Below, one piece after another: positions 34,650 to 46,100 of a stretch of DNA of 64,000 nt. Position 1 is the stretch's first letter. Every line of letters begins with the position of its first letter. Position numbers and translations under genes: made by a program. The notes under the pieces were generated by a model. The model searched no databases. It was not told the origin of the DNA and saw only the letters and a list, made by a program, of their open reading frames with translations. Location of the stretch: NCBI GenBank assembly GCA_023159155.1, contig JAJNNX010000008.1, positions 1,116,001 to 1,180,000 on the forward strand. The letters are read 5' to 3'. Source of the DNA: Ustulina deusta (lineage: Eukaryota; Ascomycota; Sordariomycetes; Xylariales; Xylariaceae).

Positions 34650-36669
34650 TCACTCGAATACAGCCTCATCAGAACTTGCATTTCCTGCCTCGAGCGTCAC
34701 ATGTTCGTTTGGATGCACCCGCTGGTAAATAACAATGCTTTTGTGAGCCACCGTCATCGGCAGCTTCAGGGTGACTGTTATTGCCTGGTTGTGTATTAAA
34801 TTTCGGAAATAGTCGAAAATGGCGCATAGTTCATCTTCCCAACCATACAGAGACGTTTCAAACTCGGAGATGTCGTTCAGAATACAGTAGATCGTCGTGC
34901 CAGGCGGGAATAGGTTGACCAAAGCCGCAAACAGCGCACATAGTCGGGGTATGTCGGATGACTGATCTACCCCGATTCTAGCATATGTTTCTTCGATGTA
35001 GTGTATGATGGCTGGGTCCAAGAGCTGAAGTCGGAAGGTGAGCTGCGCGGCAAGACTCAGTAGCATGCCTCTGGGGCCCATTGGGATGCTTTCGTCGCGT
35101 AAATGCAGTCCGCAGAAGAAATAAAGCATCACCAATTGTGGCTGACGCTCTATTACTGGCTGGAGGGCCACGGTGACGAGAGACAAGGGTGAGATCTTGC
35201 CTATTGTATGATCACCAAGATAGCCGTCGATCAGCACGATGTCTGACTCGTTGTCTGAAAATTGCATCCAAGTCTGGAATCTCTCAACCAGCAGAATCCA
35301 GCTCGCCCGCGCCACCGCTTTCTTGTCAAAGTCATGGCGTCGCCTTGAAACTTCTTCGAGATCCCCGTTGATTGATACTATATATTCAAGTTGTCTCATG
35401 TCGTCAGTATTGGAGAGGAGTGGTATGTGCGGATGGGATAGGAAAGCACTCTCATACGTTTCTCCTTCCGTATAAATAGCTTTTGCTTCTCTGAGTCAGT
35501 GAAAGGGTCATTAACAGTTTAATGTTTTCTCGTACTAACAGGAACTCGCGAATCTGTAAAAGGGGGATCTTATTTGCTGCAGTCGTGCGTAAAGATCCCG
35601 GTGAAGAAATAAGACATCTTCTCTGAACTGCTCTGCCATGTGGATAAAACTCTGATCAAGGACCTTGGTGAGTCGTTCGAAGTCCTCGGCTCTCTGTTGG
35701 CAGTCGACAATTTGTCTTTTCTCTGATTGAAGCTGAGAAGCGTGAATTCGATCGAGACCTGTATAGAGGCCCATGACTTGTGCGTGGGTCTCATTTATTC
35801 CAGTGCCTATTTTCTTGATCTCTCTTGAACTTTCGATTGAAATGCTATTCATAAGAAATTCAGTCCGGTTTGAAATTTTCTGAGCTGCCCGGTTGATTTT
35901 TCCAAGACAGCCATCTATGGAGTTTGCGTCCAGCTCCGGATGATGTTTGAGTATCCTCTTCGCGGCTAACCAATGAACGTCAACAACCTATAGATCCTGG
36001 ACTTTAGGGGAATGCCCTTACAGAAACCCTTCTTCTCTGGATTCAGTATGAGTATCAACTTAGGAATCTCGTTTTTGAGTGTTACGCATAAGTTCTCAAC
36101 GTCGCCACGAAGGACAATGTCATCTGGGTGAATACCGAGAGCCTCGCAGATTTTCAAAAACATCAAGGGAATATCCTCGAAAGTCCTCAGTATCTTGTCC
36201 CGGTTTTCTATGCGCTTTGTAAGCAACTGTGAGAGTCAGAAATGTTGATTCGCAGAAATGGGAGTCTGCTTCGTACCTCAAAAATAGTTTTCAATCCACC
36301 TCTTACAACGCTCAACCCATTTTGATCGGGGATTGTATCCGCAAGAGAGTAAAGAGTCTGTACGATCGCCCGGTTTCTTGGCAAAACGCGGAGCTTCGAG
36401 CCTTGCGCTCTTACCTCACATTCTTTTTTTGCTGATTCCATCGAGTCGAGCACCTGATCCCATGAACAATCTTGAAATACCAATGCATTTGTGAGCTCTT
36501 CTTTCTTGTGAATATCTGAATGGCTTGTGCTAGGATGGCTCAGAAGACGCTCAGAGCTAGATTGTGAGGGATGTTGGACAACCCTCCCGGGCTCTTTACC
36601 CCGCCAACGTACAAGTAAAGTCCCGTTGTCACCAGTCGTCAAACGATCCCACGTCAATAAATCCACCAT
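34650..36669 (-). CDS. Putative fungal STAND-like protein without P-loop, about 600 aa
   Basis: My model is 36669-36277, 36226-36022, 35965-35616, 35553-35540 and 35490-34650 (1803 nt, 600 aa, frame kept throughout). The joins read KTIFELLTKRIENR, KKGFSAKRILKHH, QFREDIREFL and EFLEAKAIYTEGE. The third intron uses a weak GTCTTA donor and leaves a 14-nt exon, so this part is tentative. The N-terminal 200 residues are helical with a probable coiled coil (SIESSREIKKIGTG to QREDFERL-like stretches). The C-terminal 260 residues resemble NACHT-like regions of many fungal proteins: LIDGYLGDHTIGKISPLS, MLYFFCGLH, GPRGMLLSLAAQL, PPGTTIYCILNDISEFET. No GxxxxGK[ST] P-loop is seen, so nucleotide binding is doubtful. 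Such proteins are suspected of roles in non-self or stress responses; the function here is unknown. Confidence 0.6.
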
Positions 36670-37365
36670 GTATGCATTGATAATTTAATTATGGGCGCAC
36701 GATCATAAGTAGATGACAGAGTTGGCTCGCAAAGCTAGCAGAACGGTGTCTATCTGGGTGTTGTTCTCGAGAACAAAGCTGCGAGAGGCAGCCCGGGGGG
36801 ACGGGAGGGGGGGCAAATTTTCTAGGGCTGCACTGCCAGGTTTATCAGGGCTTAGCATACCAATATGCATTTTCTAGGACCGCTCAAGGGTCTCAAGAGC
36901 CAATGAACTGCGCAGCATAGAATGAGGGGCATTGTGCATGAACCACGTCCCGTGAAAGCGTGTGTTGTGCGTCGTATTGGGGATGATACAGCTAGGGCTG
37001 TGCTTTGAAACCCCTGCATCGTGCGGCCGGCTGATGACCACCATGACATAAAGTGCAACTCTTGATGCCTAACTACCTGACGGTGTTCTTCAGTCGATGA
37101 ATATGCAAAATATCATCTGTTTCTATCCTTTTACTGCAAAATTCACCCGGTTTAGCATTCAAGTTGTTTTTGACTCTAACGAATTAGATAGAATGTGCTT
37201 TGAACCGAACTGCAACCTCTTCGTAATATTGGAAACGACGAAGTAGAGCAAGGCTAACAGCACTCTAACATCTACCTAAGCAGCTGGAACAACTACAACA
37301 TAAATGACGACGACCCCTTAAAGGCCACCAACTTCTTGTCCATTGAAGAGAAGCAAGCTTTCGCA
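36670..37365. other. Intergenic
   Basis: This is the upstream region of the STAND-like gene. A short G-run (GGGGGGACGGGAGGGGGGG) lies at about 36,796-36,812. No gene is supported. Confidence 0.4.
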
Positions 37366-37686
37366 ATGGTAGAGTTAAAGGATGCCGCCACGCAGACTCA
37401 GAGCGAGACAGCTCCCGACTCCCAGCTTCAACTAGCCCATAGATCTGACGACGAAAGCAGTCTTCCGGACTTTTATCAAACAAAGTTTGACATTCTTCCC
37501 CAAGTACGCGAGTGTGATTATAGATCCTTCATGAATAATCTCTCCCCGGATGATCCACTATATGCCATTGACATACTGATGGCTGCCTGCTGCGAGGGCG
37601 TATGCTCTAGACCACACGCGGCAACCCAACGGAAGAATGGTATGGTGCAACGGACATTGGAGTGGAGAATGAGCTGGTTTTGCTGA
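37366..37686 (+). CDS. Hypothetical protein fragment, about 106 aa
   Basis: I do not recognise this protein. The frame from ATG 37366 reads MVELKDAATQTQSE, an acidic Ser- and Gln-rich stretch, then a more structured part (LPDFYQTKFDILPQVRECD, YRSFMNNLSPDDPLYAIDILMAACCEG) that looks like a genuine folded segment. After about 37,600 it becomes less protein-like (VCSRPHAATQRKNGM) and stops at 37686. A donor-like GTATGC at about 37,599 and an acceptor-like TGATAG near 37,689 would allow a different C-terminus, but the continuation is not convincing. It may be the first exon of a longer gene or the remnant of one. Confidence 0.35.
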   Translation: MVELKDAATQTQSETAPDSQLQLAHRSDDESSLPDFYQTKFDILPQVRECDYRSFMNNLSPDDPLYAIDILMAACCEGVCSRPHAATQRKNGMVQRTLEWRMSWFC

Positions 37687-38051
37687 TAGTTGGATCAATC
37701 TGGCCCGGGCAATCTCGGCCACGAAAGGAGTCGACGGTTGGGTGGGTTGGAATGTATTACGATCAACGAGGGTGGGCAATGGTAAGTTCAACATCAAGAG
37801 AGCCACTTCCACACGCGGCATATGTAGCACGATGACCTTGGGATAGATTCCCGCATTTGAATGTTATTAAACCCCTTGCAAGCCCCCTTAGATAATATTT
37901 CGAAAATATATACAATGCCATCAAACCTATGTCTCCTTTCTAACACCTTGCATGCCCAGTCAGATGTTGAATCGATGACCGCCAACACAAAGGGTATCCA
38001 ATTCCGAGTCCGGTCGTTCCCAAAATCACCGTTCGCTTTGGGAAGGGAGGC

Positions 38052-39286
38052 CTAAGATGACGAACCGTCTATTTGCGTCGTCTCCATATCGCGAAGGGCC
38101 CAATCGTAGAGCTGCTTCTCCAGATCGGCTTCAGTAATGTTCTGGGATGGCGATGTGCCCTCCCACCAGAGGTAGCCATCATCACCCTGCGCCTCCCGGA
38201 GCACGAGTTCGGTCGGCGAGCAATCGGCAATGGCGTTGAGGTAGTACAAATGAGACTGAGCGTTGGGGAGGGAGGGAGCGGAGTTGCAGCCGAACGAGAT
38301 AACGCCGGCGCACACCTTAACATCGTCGACGCCGTAGTCGATCTTCGTGGGTTCTCCATTTGACAGCCAGTATTCGGGGGTTGTGTGCGCGTAGCCGAAA
38401 AGGATGGGCGGTAGCCGGGGCACGGGGTCGTTGAGGTGCGTGACACGCCACTCGATTCCCGCCTGGTCCGACACAAAGGTCGCAAACGCCGCGTTGCCCA
38501 CACGCGGGCTGCCGTAGTTGATGATTTCTACCGGTAACCCCTCCTTTCGCGCGTAGGCCGCGCCCAGGGAGCTGACGGCACCGCCGAGCGAGTGGCCCGT
38601 GAACACTATCTTGTACGTCGGGTTAGCGGCCCTGGCGGCCCTGACGGCGCTCAGCACGGCCACGGAGATCTCGTCCCACGCCGTTGCGAAGCCGGTGTGG
38701 ACCTTGCAGCCAGACACAAGGCTGCAGTCTTTCTGAAGGAAACGCAAACTAGTTCACGGCGTCAGTCGGGCGCCTTGGGCGTGGCTTGGACGGAACTTAC
38801 TCTGTTATCCAGTTACGGACCGAGTGAGATCCACGGATGGATACGACGATAACCTGGTTCTTCGCGTCCGTGGATACGAATCCCCGGATATCAGTTTTCA
38901 ATCCCCTGTTTCATCGTCAGTCCGCCTGCCCACGCAATAAGTCAAGTGGGATTGCATACGTACTTGTAAGTGGCGGTGATATTCGCGCCTGCAGCAGTGA
39001 CACTTGGGCAAACATTATTAATGCAAGTCACGATGGAACCCACGGCCTTGTCGCTGTTGCAATAGGATGCACCAGCGTATTCCGAGTAGAGCTTGAGGGT
39101 AGCCAACATGGCCGTCGAGATTTCCGCTGTTAGTTTGGTGTTAATTCCCCTCAATTCATATCAATGTTTTGGTGAGGTATCTAGCGGCATACCTCGTCCA
39201 TTAAGCATCATCTCCGGCGCCGCAATGGGTGAGCCAGCAGCTGTGAGCGCGAAGCTCGAGATAAGAGACCAACCCAATAGCTTCAT
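38052..39286 (-). CDS. Secreted class 3 (alpha/beta-hydrolase) lipase
   Basis: The predicted product is an extracellular triacylglycerol lipase or related esterase of the Rhizomucor-like class 3 family. Exons are 39286-39193, 39126-38964, 38905-38801 and 38748-38052, with introns of 66, 58 and 52 nt, all GT...AG and frame-consistent (352 aa). The signal peptide is MKLLGWSLISSFALTAAG. The body starts EISTAMLATLKLYSEYAGASYC with conserved cysteines (SIVTCINNVCPSV). The oxyanion strand reads VIVVSIRGSHSVRNWITD. The nucleophile elbow is TGHSLGGA (Ser174), the acid is in HLNDPVPRLPP (Asp228) and the base is in SHLYYLN (His287). A 50-residue C-terminal extension (from ADCSPTELVLREAQG to TTQIDGSSS) is longer than in the minimal family. 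The gene is isolated between intergenic stretches. The substrate cannot be told from sequence alone; a feruloyl esterase is the main alternative. Confidence 0.9.
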
Positions 39287-41540
39287 CTCGGGTTTCGAGG
39301 TAGAGTGGTAGGGGATCGTGAGATAAGTCTGAGACGAAAGACACTTTTACAACCGAAGCAGTGAGCTTGATAGTGGTAAGCTGCTGGTGACGAAGCCTCT
39401 CATGTCAACGGATGGGCTCGACATCTTTATACAAATTGGCATCGTCCATCTATGGTCATTGCAGATCTACACCACGCACAAGCGACGGGCCAAGGCAACC
39501 GATCGGCAGCGATGTTGTACTTTGTGGCTGCCCTCGGCGGATTTCCTAGTCATCACGATAATTGTAGTCAGCCAGCCTCGTGCATGGAAATTCAACAGGT
39601 TGCGACCTGTGCTGGGTTCGGATATTCACGAGAATGTGTGTCTAGTCCCGACTACGCTACATTCTCTGTGGGTCAGTCTCTACTCATAAGCCTCTGTCTA
39701 GTAGAGGATGCAGGGGTTGATTACCACATATGGGGCCATCAGGGGTCGCCGGCTCACCTCATTCCTTCGTCTGGGGTAATACGGGGGCAGCTCCTCAACG
39801 GTCAGCCATGCGGTTAATGCACACTACTGAAGCATTTCGATGAAAAAACAGTTAGTGGTTCAACCCTAATTCCCCAGCTCATAGCCCTAAGGACCCTAGA
39901 TGTTCTCCCATCTAGTGTTTTTGTTATCGGATGTGATGAAAATTACCGAGTAGAGTGACACGAAAGAAAACGGGAAAAATAAAACGATTTGTCAAACATG
40001 CCCGTTTTGATTGGGGTCGCCTGAGTTCTCAATGCTCCAACCATAAGCCCAGTGTTTCTTAGGCCCAACGCTTGTTGGTGCCGTTAGAGTCGTTCCCATC
40101 CCATTGCTCTGTGCCGAAGGTGGTAAGAGTATCATAAGTCGAAATGTTGGCGTTACTGATAGACTAAGACGCCTAAATGGAAAGCGTCCGATCTATCCTG
40201 GCGGTGAATCGTGGGTGATGGTTTGGCGCTACCCAACTATTCTGTCTTGGGACCCGGAGCAGGTGGCCTGATTCGTCTCGAACCGTCCATCGTGTCCTCA
40301 TGCACCGTGCTCACCTTCCACTCTTGTCTTTGGTTCCCGAGCTGTCGTATCCTGTGTTCATTCGCCAGATGACAAGTTTCTAGGCGGCGCGTATTTGCGA
40401 CTTCAATAGAGCTTAATACCAGACAGGTATGCCAAAGATGGCGGTATGCCGCCCTAGACGTCGCGACTATCGGGATGAGGTATTTGCCTGAGGAAGCTTT
40501 TTGTTCCCCAGGTCTCAATAAGCACCGCCTTTTCGGGTCAGATTGTATGTACCTAGAGCAGATGCGACATGACGTTGAGTGGCGCTGCTGTTTCAGCTCG
40601 TCATTTGTGACATATAACTGCAGATGAGTTCCGAACTTGCATGTGATAGTAAGATAGATATCACAATGATTTTATGAGGTTCAAGCTGAATGTGGCAGGC
40701 AGGTATTGAGTTTGCGATGTTGGACGGGAAACCCGGAGCGGTGAAATCAACGATATACTAATGTAATCTGGTGATGGATAAGCCCGACATCAATAGTGAA
40801 AACTCACTATAACGCCGCTCATTGTTGCGCTGTTTTGAATCATGTCTTCCGAGTGAACGACGGTTTCAGTGGATCATTATATGGCATGGGAAAGGGAGAA
40901 GTGCCATTTCACAGGCTGCGCACGCTTGATCCCCCAATTAACCTAGATGTATGTTGCACCAGGAAGATTAGGGACAGCTTATTATCTCTTAATGTAGGGA
41001 CAAGGTGAATACCCCATATACATGAGCCTACTCGCATTGCCCACTTCACTATAAAAAACAAAGTTGTTGGGTTATAGATAGCCCTTAGTCTGCCTCCCTT
41101 AGAAAGAAAAAAGGGGGAAGGTTCCGAATGCTCTATATTATCATTATCATATAAATCCAAACGCTTATCTCAAGCTTGTGAATATACCCATTTGTAAAAG
41201 AAATGATGGCAAGTATTATTCTTGTTCTCCCAATGTGTAGTGGACTCGCGCAAGGCTATTCGGAAGGGCTATTCTGGCTAGGGGTGGCCATGTATTGCCA
41301 CCTAGAGTCAGCCGCACGCACATCGTACATAGAGCGAAGCCCACCAGGTTAGCTGGGAAGCTCCCTTTTACACATACAATATATACAATATTCTGAGCCT
41401 CGTTGACCTCCTGTAAGATCCCCGTCACATAATGTTACTAGACTAAAGTTTATCACGAACGCGTTCTGACTAAGTCTTCTCAAATACTGCATATTTTAAA
41501 TCTGCCTAGAAGTCAAAAAGAGAGGCGATACAAAAGGTCC
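39287..41540. other. Intergenic, 2.3 kb, no supported gene
   Basis: The lipase promoter lies at the left end. The frames 39387-39689 and 39452-39817 overlap in different frames, and 40237-40518 has no recognisable content. Nothing else could be supported. Confidence 0.4.
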
Positions 41541-43190
41541 TCATAGATCTTCGACAATGGGTCCCCCTACGTCCCGGAATTTCTCAAGGGTCTCGCTAAA
41601 GCTGCGGTGAGTGTGGATCTCTGCCCAATACTTGATCTTCATCGTGTTATTAGGCCCACGCAGTGCTGCCTCCAGACCCTTGTAGATAGGGATTATGGAC
41701 TCCACGTTCAGCTTGTTCTGACAATTCGCGCAGCCAGCAACGTTCAGGCGGCTGAGGACGGGTTCGCGGCCGACTTCGATCTTGTTCCCCTTATGGTCTT
41801 CGGTAAACGTGCGGATGATGAATGAGCCCGGGTAATGGGCGCGATTAACATTTTTCACACGCTTGAACGTGTCAATTTGGACCCCGATCTCACCGAGGCT
41901 GTCCCCTGGGCGAAACATGGGGGAATCCAAGGATCCAGATCCGTACTCGTATCCAAGCTGATTAACAATGTCGATCACATCGTTGGACGAGTAGTATGTT
42001 TGATCTGCTTTTCGGAACGGATACAGCGATGTGTTCATGTCTAGCTTTGATCCAGGGGCGAGATAGGGTATACCGTCGCCTTCGGGGACAATGGTGCCAG
42101 CATAGCCGTCTATGACGTCCAAACTGCCTTGAGCGGTTTTCCCGTGGAACACCTGCCATTTCCAGAAAGCGTAGTCGATGAAGCAGTGGTGGAAGTAGAA
42201 GATTGGGTCAAAACTGGCGGTTTCATTGTCTCCCATGTCACCGTTCGCTCCGAGTATTGGATCGGCGCCGTAGTCCCCTTTCTGATAGAACCCTCCAACA
42301 GCGAGATGCATCGCATTGTGAGGGGACTCCAGGGAAACTACATAATGTATATCACTTGAGCCCTTGTCTTTGATCCACTGGGTCTGAGATGTAGTGTTTG
42401 AAAAGACTGTGTAATTGGGGGCTTCAAGGCAGAGTTTGTACCGGGCGGCAACCGAATATGTGTCAGGATAATGAGTTTCGGGATCTCCATCCTGAGTGAT
42501 CCCAACCGTCCCAGTTAGCCAAGCGAACACGTTTTGGTTTAGGATGGCGATGTTTTGGTCCACCTCCGTATACAAATTATTATGCGCCTCTGTCTGTGCC
42601 TTATCCTCCTCGGTGCCGACGAGGCCAGAGAGCGGGTAGCGAACTGTTGTATATCCAGCCGGCTTGGTATAGCGATTGCCTGCTCCCTCTACACTCTCAA
42701 TGAGCGTCTCTTGCAAAGTGTAGGAGTAGAGCGGATTGGTGTTGTCGCCGTCAAGGTCAAAGGTAGGCGACGTGAGAATCTTGGGGATGGGTGACGTGGG
42801 AACCTGGGGAATAGGCGGCGTGGGCAAGTCGTGACTAGGCTGCTCAAGGTTCGCTGTCTCGTCCCAGAAGGGAAGCGTGACGTTCTCGCAGCCGGGAATT
42901 GACCTCAGAGCATCCTCTAAGCGCAAGAGGAAGACGCGATGCCAGGTCGGAAAGAGGATGTTTCCATGATTGCAATAGCCGCCCCACCAGGCTGGATCTG
43001 TGACTCCTGGGCCGCGGAAGGGCTCGCCGTGGAAGCTGGCGATGCTGAAGAAGGAGTTCGGGTGGTAGGATGGCAATGCCTTGATCCCCCGCCATGCCCT
43101 CACCAGGTTCTCGAGGACAGAGGGGTCCTCCTTGCTGTCGTACAGGTACTGGACATATTGGATTGAGTGACGGCGACGGGAAGTGGCCAT
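41541..43190 (-). CDS. Tyrosinase, MelB-type with C-terminal CxxC domain
   Basis: This is a type 3 dicopper oxidase that hydroxylates monophenols and oxidises catechols to quinones, feeding melanin or phenolic coupling. It is an intact intronless frame of 549 aa from ATG 43190 to TAG 41541. CuA ligands are His54 (ASFHGEPFRG), His75 (GYCNHGN) and His84 (FPTWHRVFLLRLE); Cys73 is placed for the Cys-His thioether known in fungal enzymes. CuB ligands are His291 and His295 (SPHNAMHLAVGG) and His334/335 (FDPIFYFHHCFIDY). The C-terminal domain holds VLSRLNVAGCANCQ, the CxxC (Cys487, Cys490) that in MelB helps load copper, and a terminal strand KIKYWAEIHTHRSF. No signal peptide is visible, so the product is likely a cytosolic latent pro-enzyme. 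The N-terminus is Arg-rich (MATSRRRHSIQ). Confidence 0.92.
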   Translation of the reverse strand: MATSRRRHSIQYVQYLYDSKEDPSVLENLVRAWRGIKALPSYHPNSFFSIASFHGEPFRGPGVTDPAWWGGYCNHGNILFPTWHRVFLLRLEDALRSIPGCENVTLPFWDETANLEQPSHDLPTPPIPQVPTSPIPKILTSPTFDLDGDNTNPLYSYTLQETLIESVEGAGNRYTKPAGYTTVRYPLSGLVGTEEDKAQTEAHNNLYTEVDQNIAILNQNVFAWLTGTVGITQDGDPETHYPDTYSVAARYKLCLEAPNYTVFSNTTSQTQWIKDKGSSDIHYVVSLESPHNAMHLAVGGFYQKGDYGADPILGANGDMGDNETASFDPIFYFHHCFIDYAFWKWQVFHGKTAQGSLDVIDGYAGTIVPEGDGIPYLAPGSKLDMNTSLYPFRKADQTYYSSNDVIDIVNQLGYEYGSGSLDSPMFRPGDSLGEIGVQIDTFKRVKNVNRAHYPGSFIIRTFTEDHKGNKIEVGREPVLSRLNVAGCANCQNKLNVESIIPIYKGLEAALRGPNNTMKIKYWAEIHTHRSFSETLEKFRDVGGPIVEDL

Positions 43191-46100
43191 TGTGCAAACG
43201 AGATGGGTTTACTGTGTGGTATGTCTATCCTTGATAGCAAGACCGACTGGGAGATGTTTCCTTAAGTATGCGTGGGAATTTCAGCAGTGCCCTAGCCGGC
43301 TCTGCTAGGGTAGCGGTCTTGTGACATCGGGATCTTACTGCATGATGATGTGTGCACCGGGCAAGGCTGTGCCGAGCCCATGTCAGAGTAGTGCTCGGGT
43401 ATCGTAGCATGCTCTCGTCAGCAATGCATGCGGCCGCCGCCAACTCATGCCCACAACTACAAGAGGCGCCAGGGTCAGGGCCAGTCCCAAGTAGGCAGAT
43501 GAGCCGAAAATCACAGCGAATCGAGTCCAAACCTCACCGAGTGAATTGTTAGTATGAAATAATCCGGGGTTGTTGCCAAGGCCAGCCACCCATCAGCACC
43601 TTCGCGACCGGAGCGGGAATGGCTTGTGTCTCTTGCCTCGGGAGTTGGGGCTCAACGTCTTGCCCATGTATCAGATTTGGCTCTGCTCATTCTGACACGT
43701 CGAAATTTCGACAACCTCGGGCGTCGATAGATGGCCGACTGAGGTTTGTAGTAGGTACTATGGAAGTGAATTGTTACATCATGGGTGGCTTTCATGTAAA
43801 CTCCCATGTGTAGTTCTTGTGCCTGTGTTAGAGCGCCATGAGCCGTCAACACAAGATGGCCAGGCACATAACAATCCAGCTGACGAGATGAAGAGAGCCT
43901 GCGCCCGACTGACAGGCTGGGCAACCAATCATGTCTCTGCTACGGCGGTGCCGGGCTACTTCTTGAGTCTAGAGCTGGGTGGCTGCGTAATATTGCAGCA
44001 ACAGCCAAATGGGACCCTGCTTGGCAACATCACTTGCTCGAAATGGCTAAACATGGGACTGGATGAAGATGAGGGTCAGCTGACAAACTCGTTGGAGCGA
44101 GCGCTACTGAGCAGCTATCCAATGAGTTGAGTTCAATTCCTGACAGCACTATTGGTATTTGCTAGATAGCTCATTTAGAGCATATGGAGAGAACGAGTCG
44201 GACCCGAGGTGTCGATAGGTACACGTAGGGAGACTACTACTGAAGGGACCTACCCTACCTACATGTAGGAGTGGGCAGGTGCTGGGGGTGTAAAGGTTAG
44301 GTAGGGAAGTCATAGTCAGATTCCCACTGTATTTAGCTGGAAGGCTTACGCTACAAACCCCTCCATTCACAATACAACATCTTTTTGGCCTTGCAAGCCA
44401 TTTTCTGTAGGTACCTACTTTAGGTACTTGGATGTCAATACCTTAGGTAAGGTAAGCCTCCACGTAGGCAGCCCCCGCATGAATAAGTACTTACCTCAGC
44501 TCAGTTTCAGCGACCCACCAGCACGAACCATATAGGCATAACCTACCGTTACACAAGCTCACCAGCGTCAGCTGAATACTACCCCACGCGCATTTCTTCA
44601 GCTGTCGGAACCGATGAAGCAACGGGACACAGAGTGATGGAAACAGTACAATGATGCCCAGAATCTACCGTACTCTATAGTTGTCGCTCGAAGCCTGTTC
44701 TTTGGTTGAATTGTACGGGTGAAGAACTTTTTTTTTATGGAGAAACCGCTGTTGCAACCCAAGGGCCAGTGAATCTTCACCGCAGGAGGGTTGGTTCATT
44801 GCTGCGGTGATCGTAGCACCGAGCATTCTCAAGACGACACTATTGCTAACCCCCGATTTTTGCTATGTACTAGAAGTATTCCAGCAAAGAAAAAAATAAC
44901 CTGTAATATTAAAATAAACTTGAATTAAGATAAAATATCATCCTTGGGTTTTCTTGAGTTACTTCGAATATAATAGGACATTTTGACATACATGTAGGTA
45001 TTAACATTGCACCTACATGAAGTTACATATAGAGAGCAGGGGGTTTGTAGCGTGCATGTTTACCTGCACGTACAACAGCTTCCACATTAGCCTACATGGT
45101 GTTGAGGGAGCCGTTTCTCAAGTTTTTCAGTGTGACTTTTCTTGACCGTCCTTCCTCCCAATCACCAGCCGTTAACTTGAATAACGACATTTGTCTCCCC
45201 ACTGGCCAAGCAAGATATCGTCGGTTCACCCCCGTTTCATCTTGTCACGGAACAGAACTGCAGCACCATACCGTAACACTACCAAAAGCAGAACGTAGTC
45301 AAGTCGGGAGCTTGACCTCGTCTGCAGTTTATATATGGGGACTGTGACACATCCCCTTCCTCTCTCCCCTTCCTCCACATTCCGCGCCTTTCACCATTCC
45401 GCCTCCTGTTCTTTCCATTCCTTGCCTACTCATTAATCAATGCAATATTGTCCCAGACTTTCTCATTTCGCTAAAAAAAAATTTAAAAAAATAATAAAAA
45501 TAAAAACAAGAAGAAGAAAAGCATTAAAAACAAGAATATTTTAACCGTTAGAAAGCTCAACATAGAAAAGGGCATAAAAGTAGGTATACTGACAGCTCTC
45601 AAATCTCACAAAATTGATGAGAAGAGCATCTAGCTACGTACACTACAATGCACTCCACGCCGAGACTGTCAGTAATCTTGAGTTAACAGGCCTGTTTATT
45701 GGCCGCACACGTGTTGACATGGCGCTGGTCAACAGCCTTACTAGCCTTGTTCGCGTACAGCCTTTGAGTCGGGATCGGAAAGGTAGAGTTGGAGTCGGTA
45801 TTCTCAAATTTCCAACTATTTTGGCTTGCCGGGCGCATCGGGAAACTCGGCGGCTACCCTTATAAAAATAGACATCGGCGCAGGGGAGAGTCCACCCACT
45901 CCGTGCCAAGCCCGACCGACCCGCAACGGTCAGGGCCACCGGCAAAGCCGTGTACTCTGACGCAATGCAGCACCGTGGTCTAGCAATCATCAGTCGGCTT
46001 TATTTCATAACACAGTGTCTTGAGAACTTCGACCACAACAACTCTTTCAAGGCTTTGTCTATATCCTAACCGCCCAAATGACAGATGCTGCACAGTGGTA

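Noticed and set aside
43771..44130. A 119-codon plus-strand frame upstream of the tyrosinase
   Set aside because: No motif or splice partner; it overlaps the tyrosinase upstream region and looks like chance.
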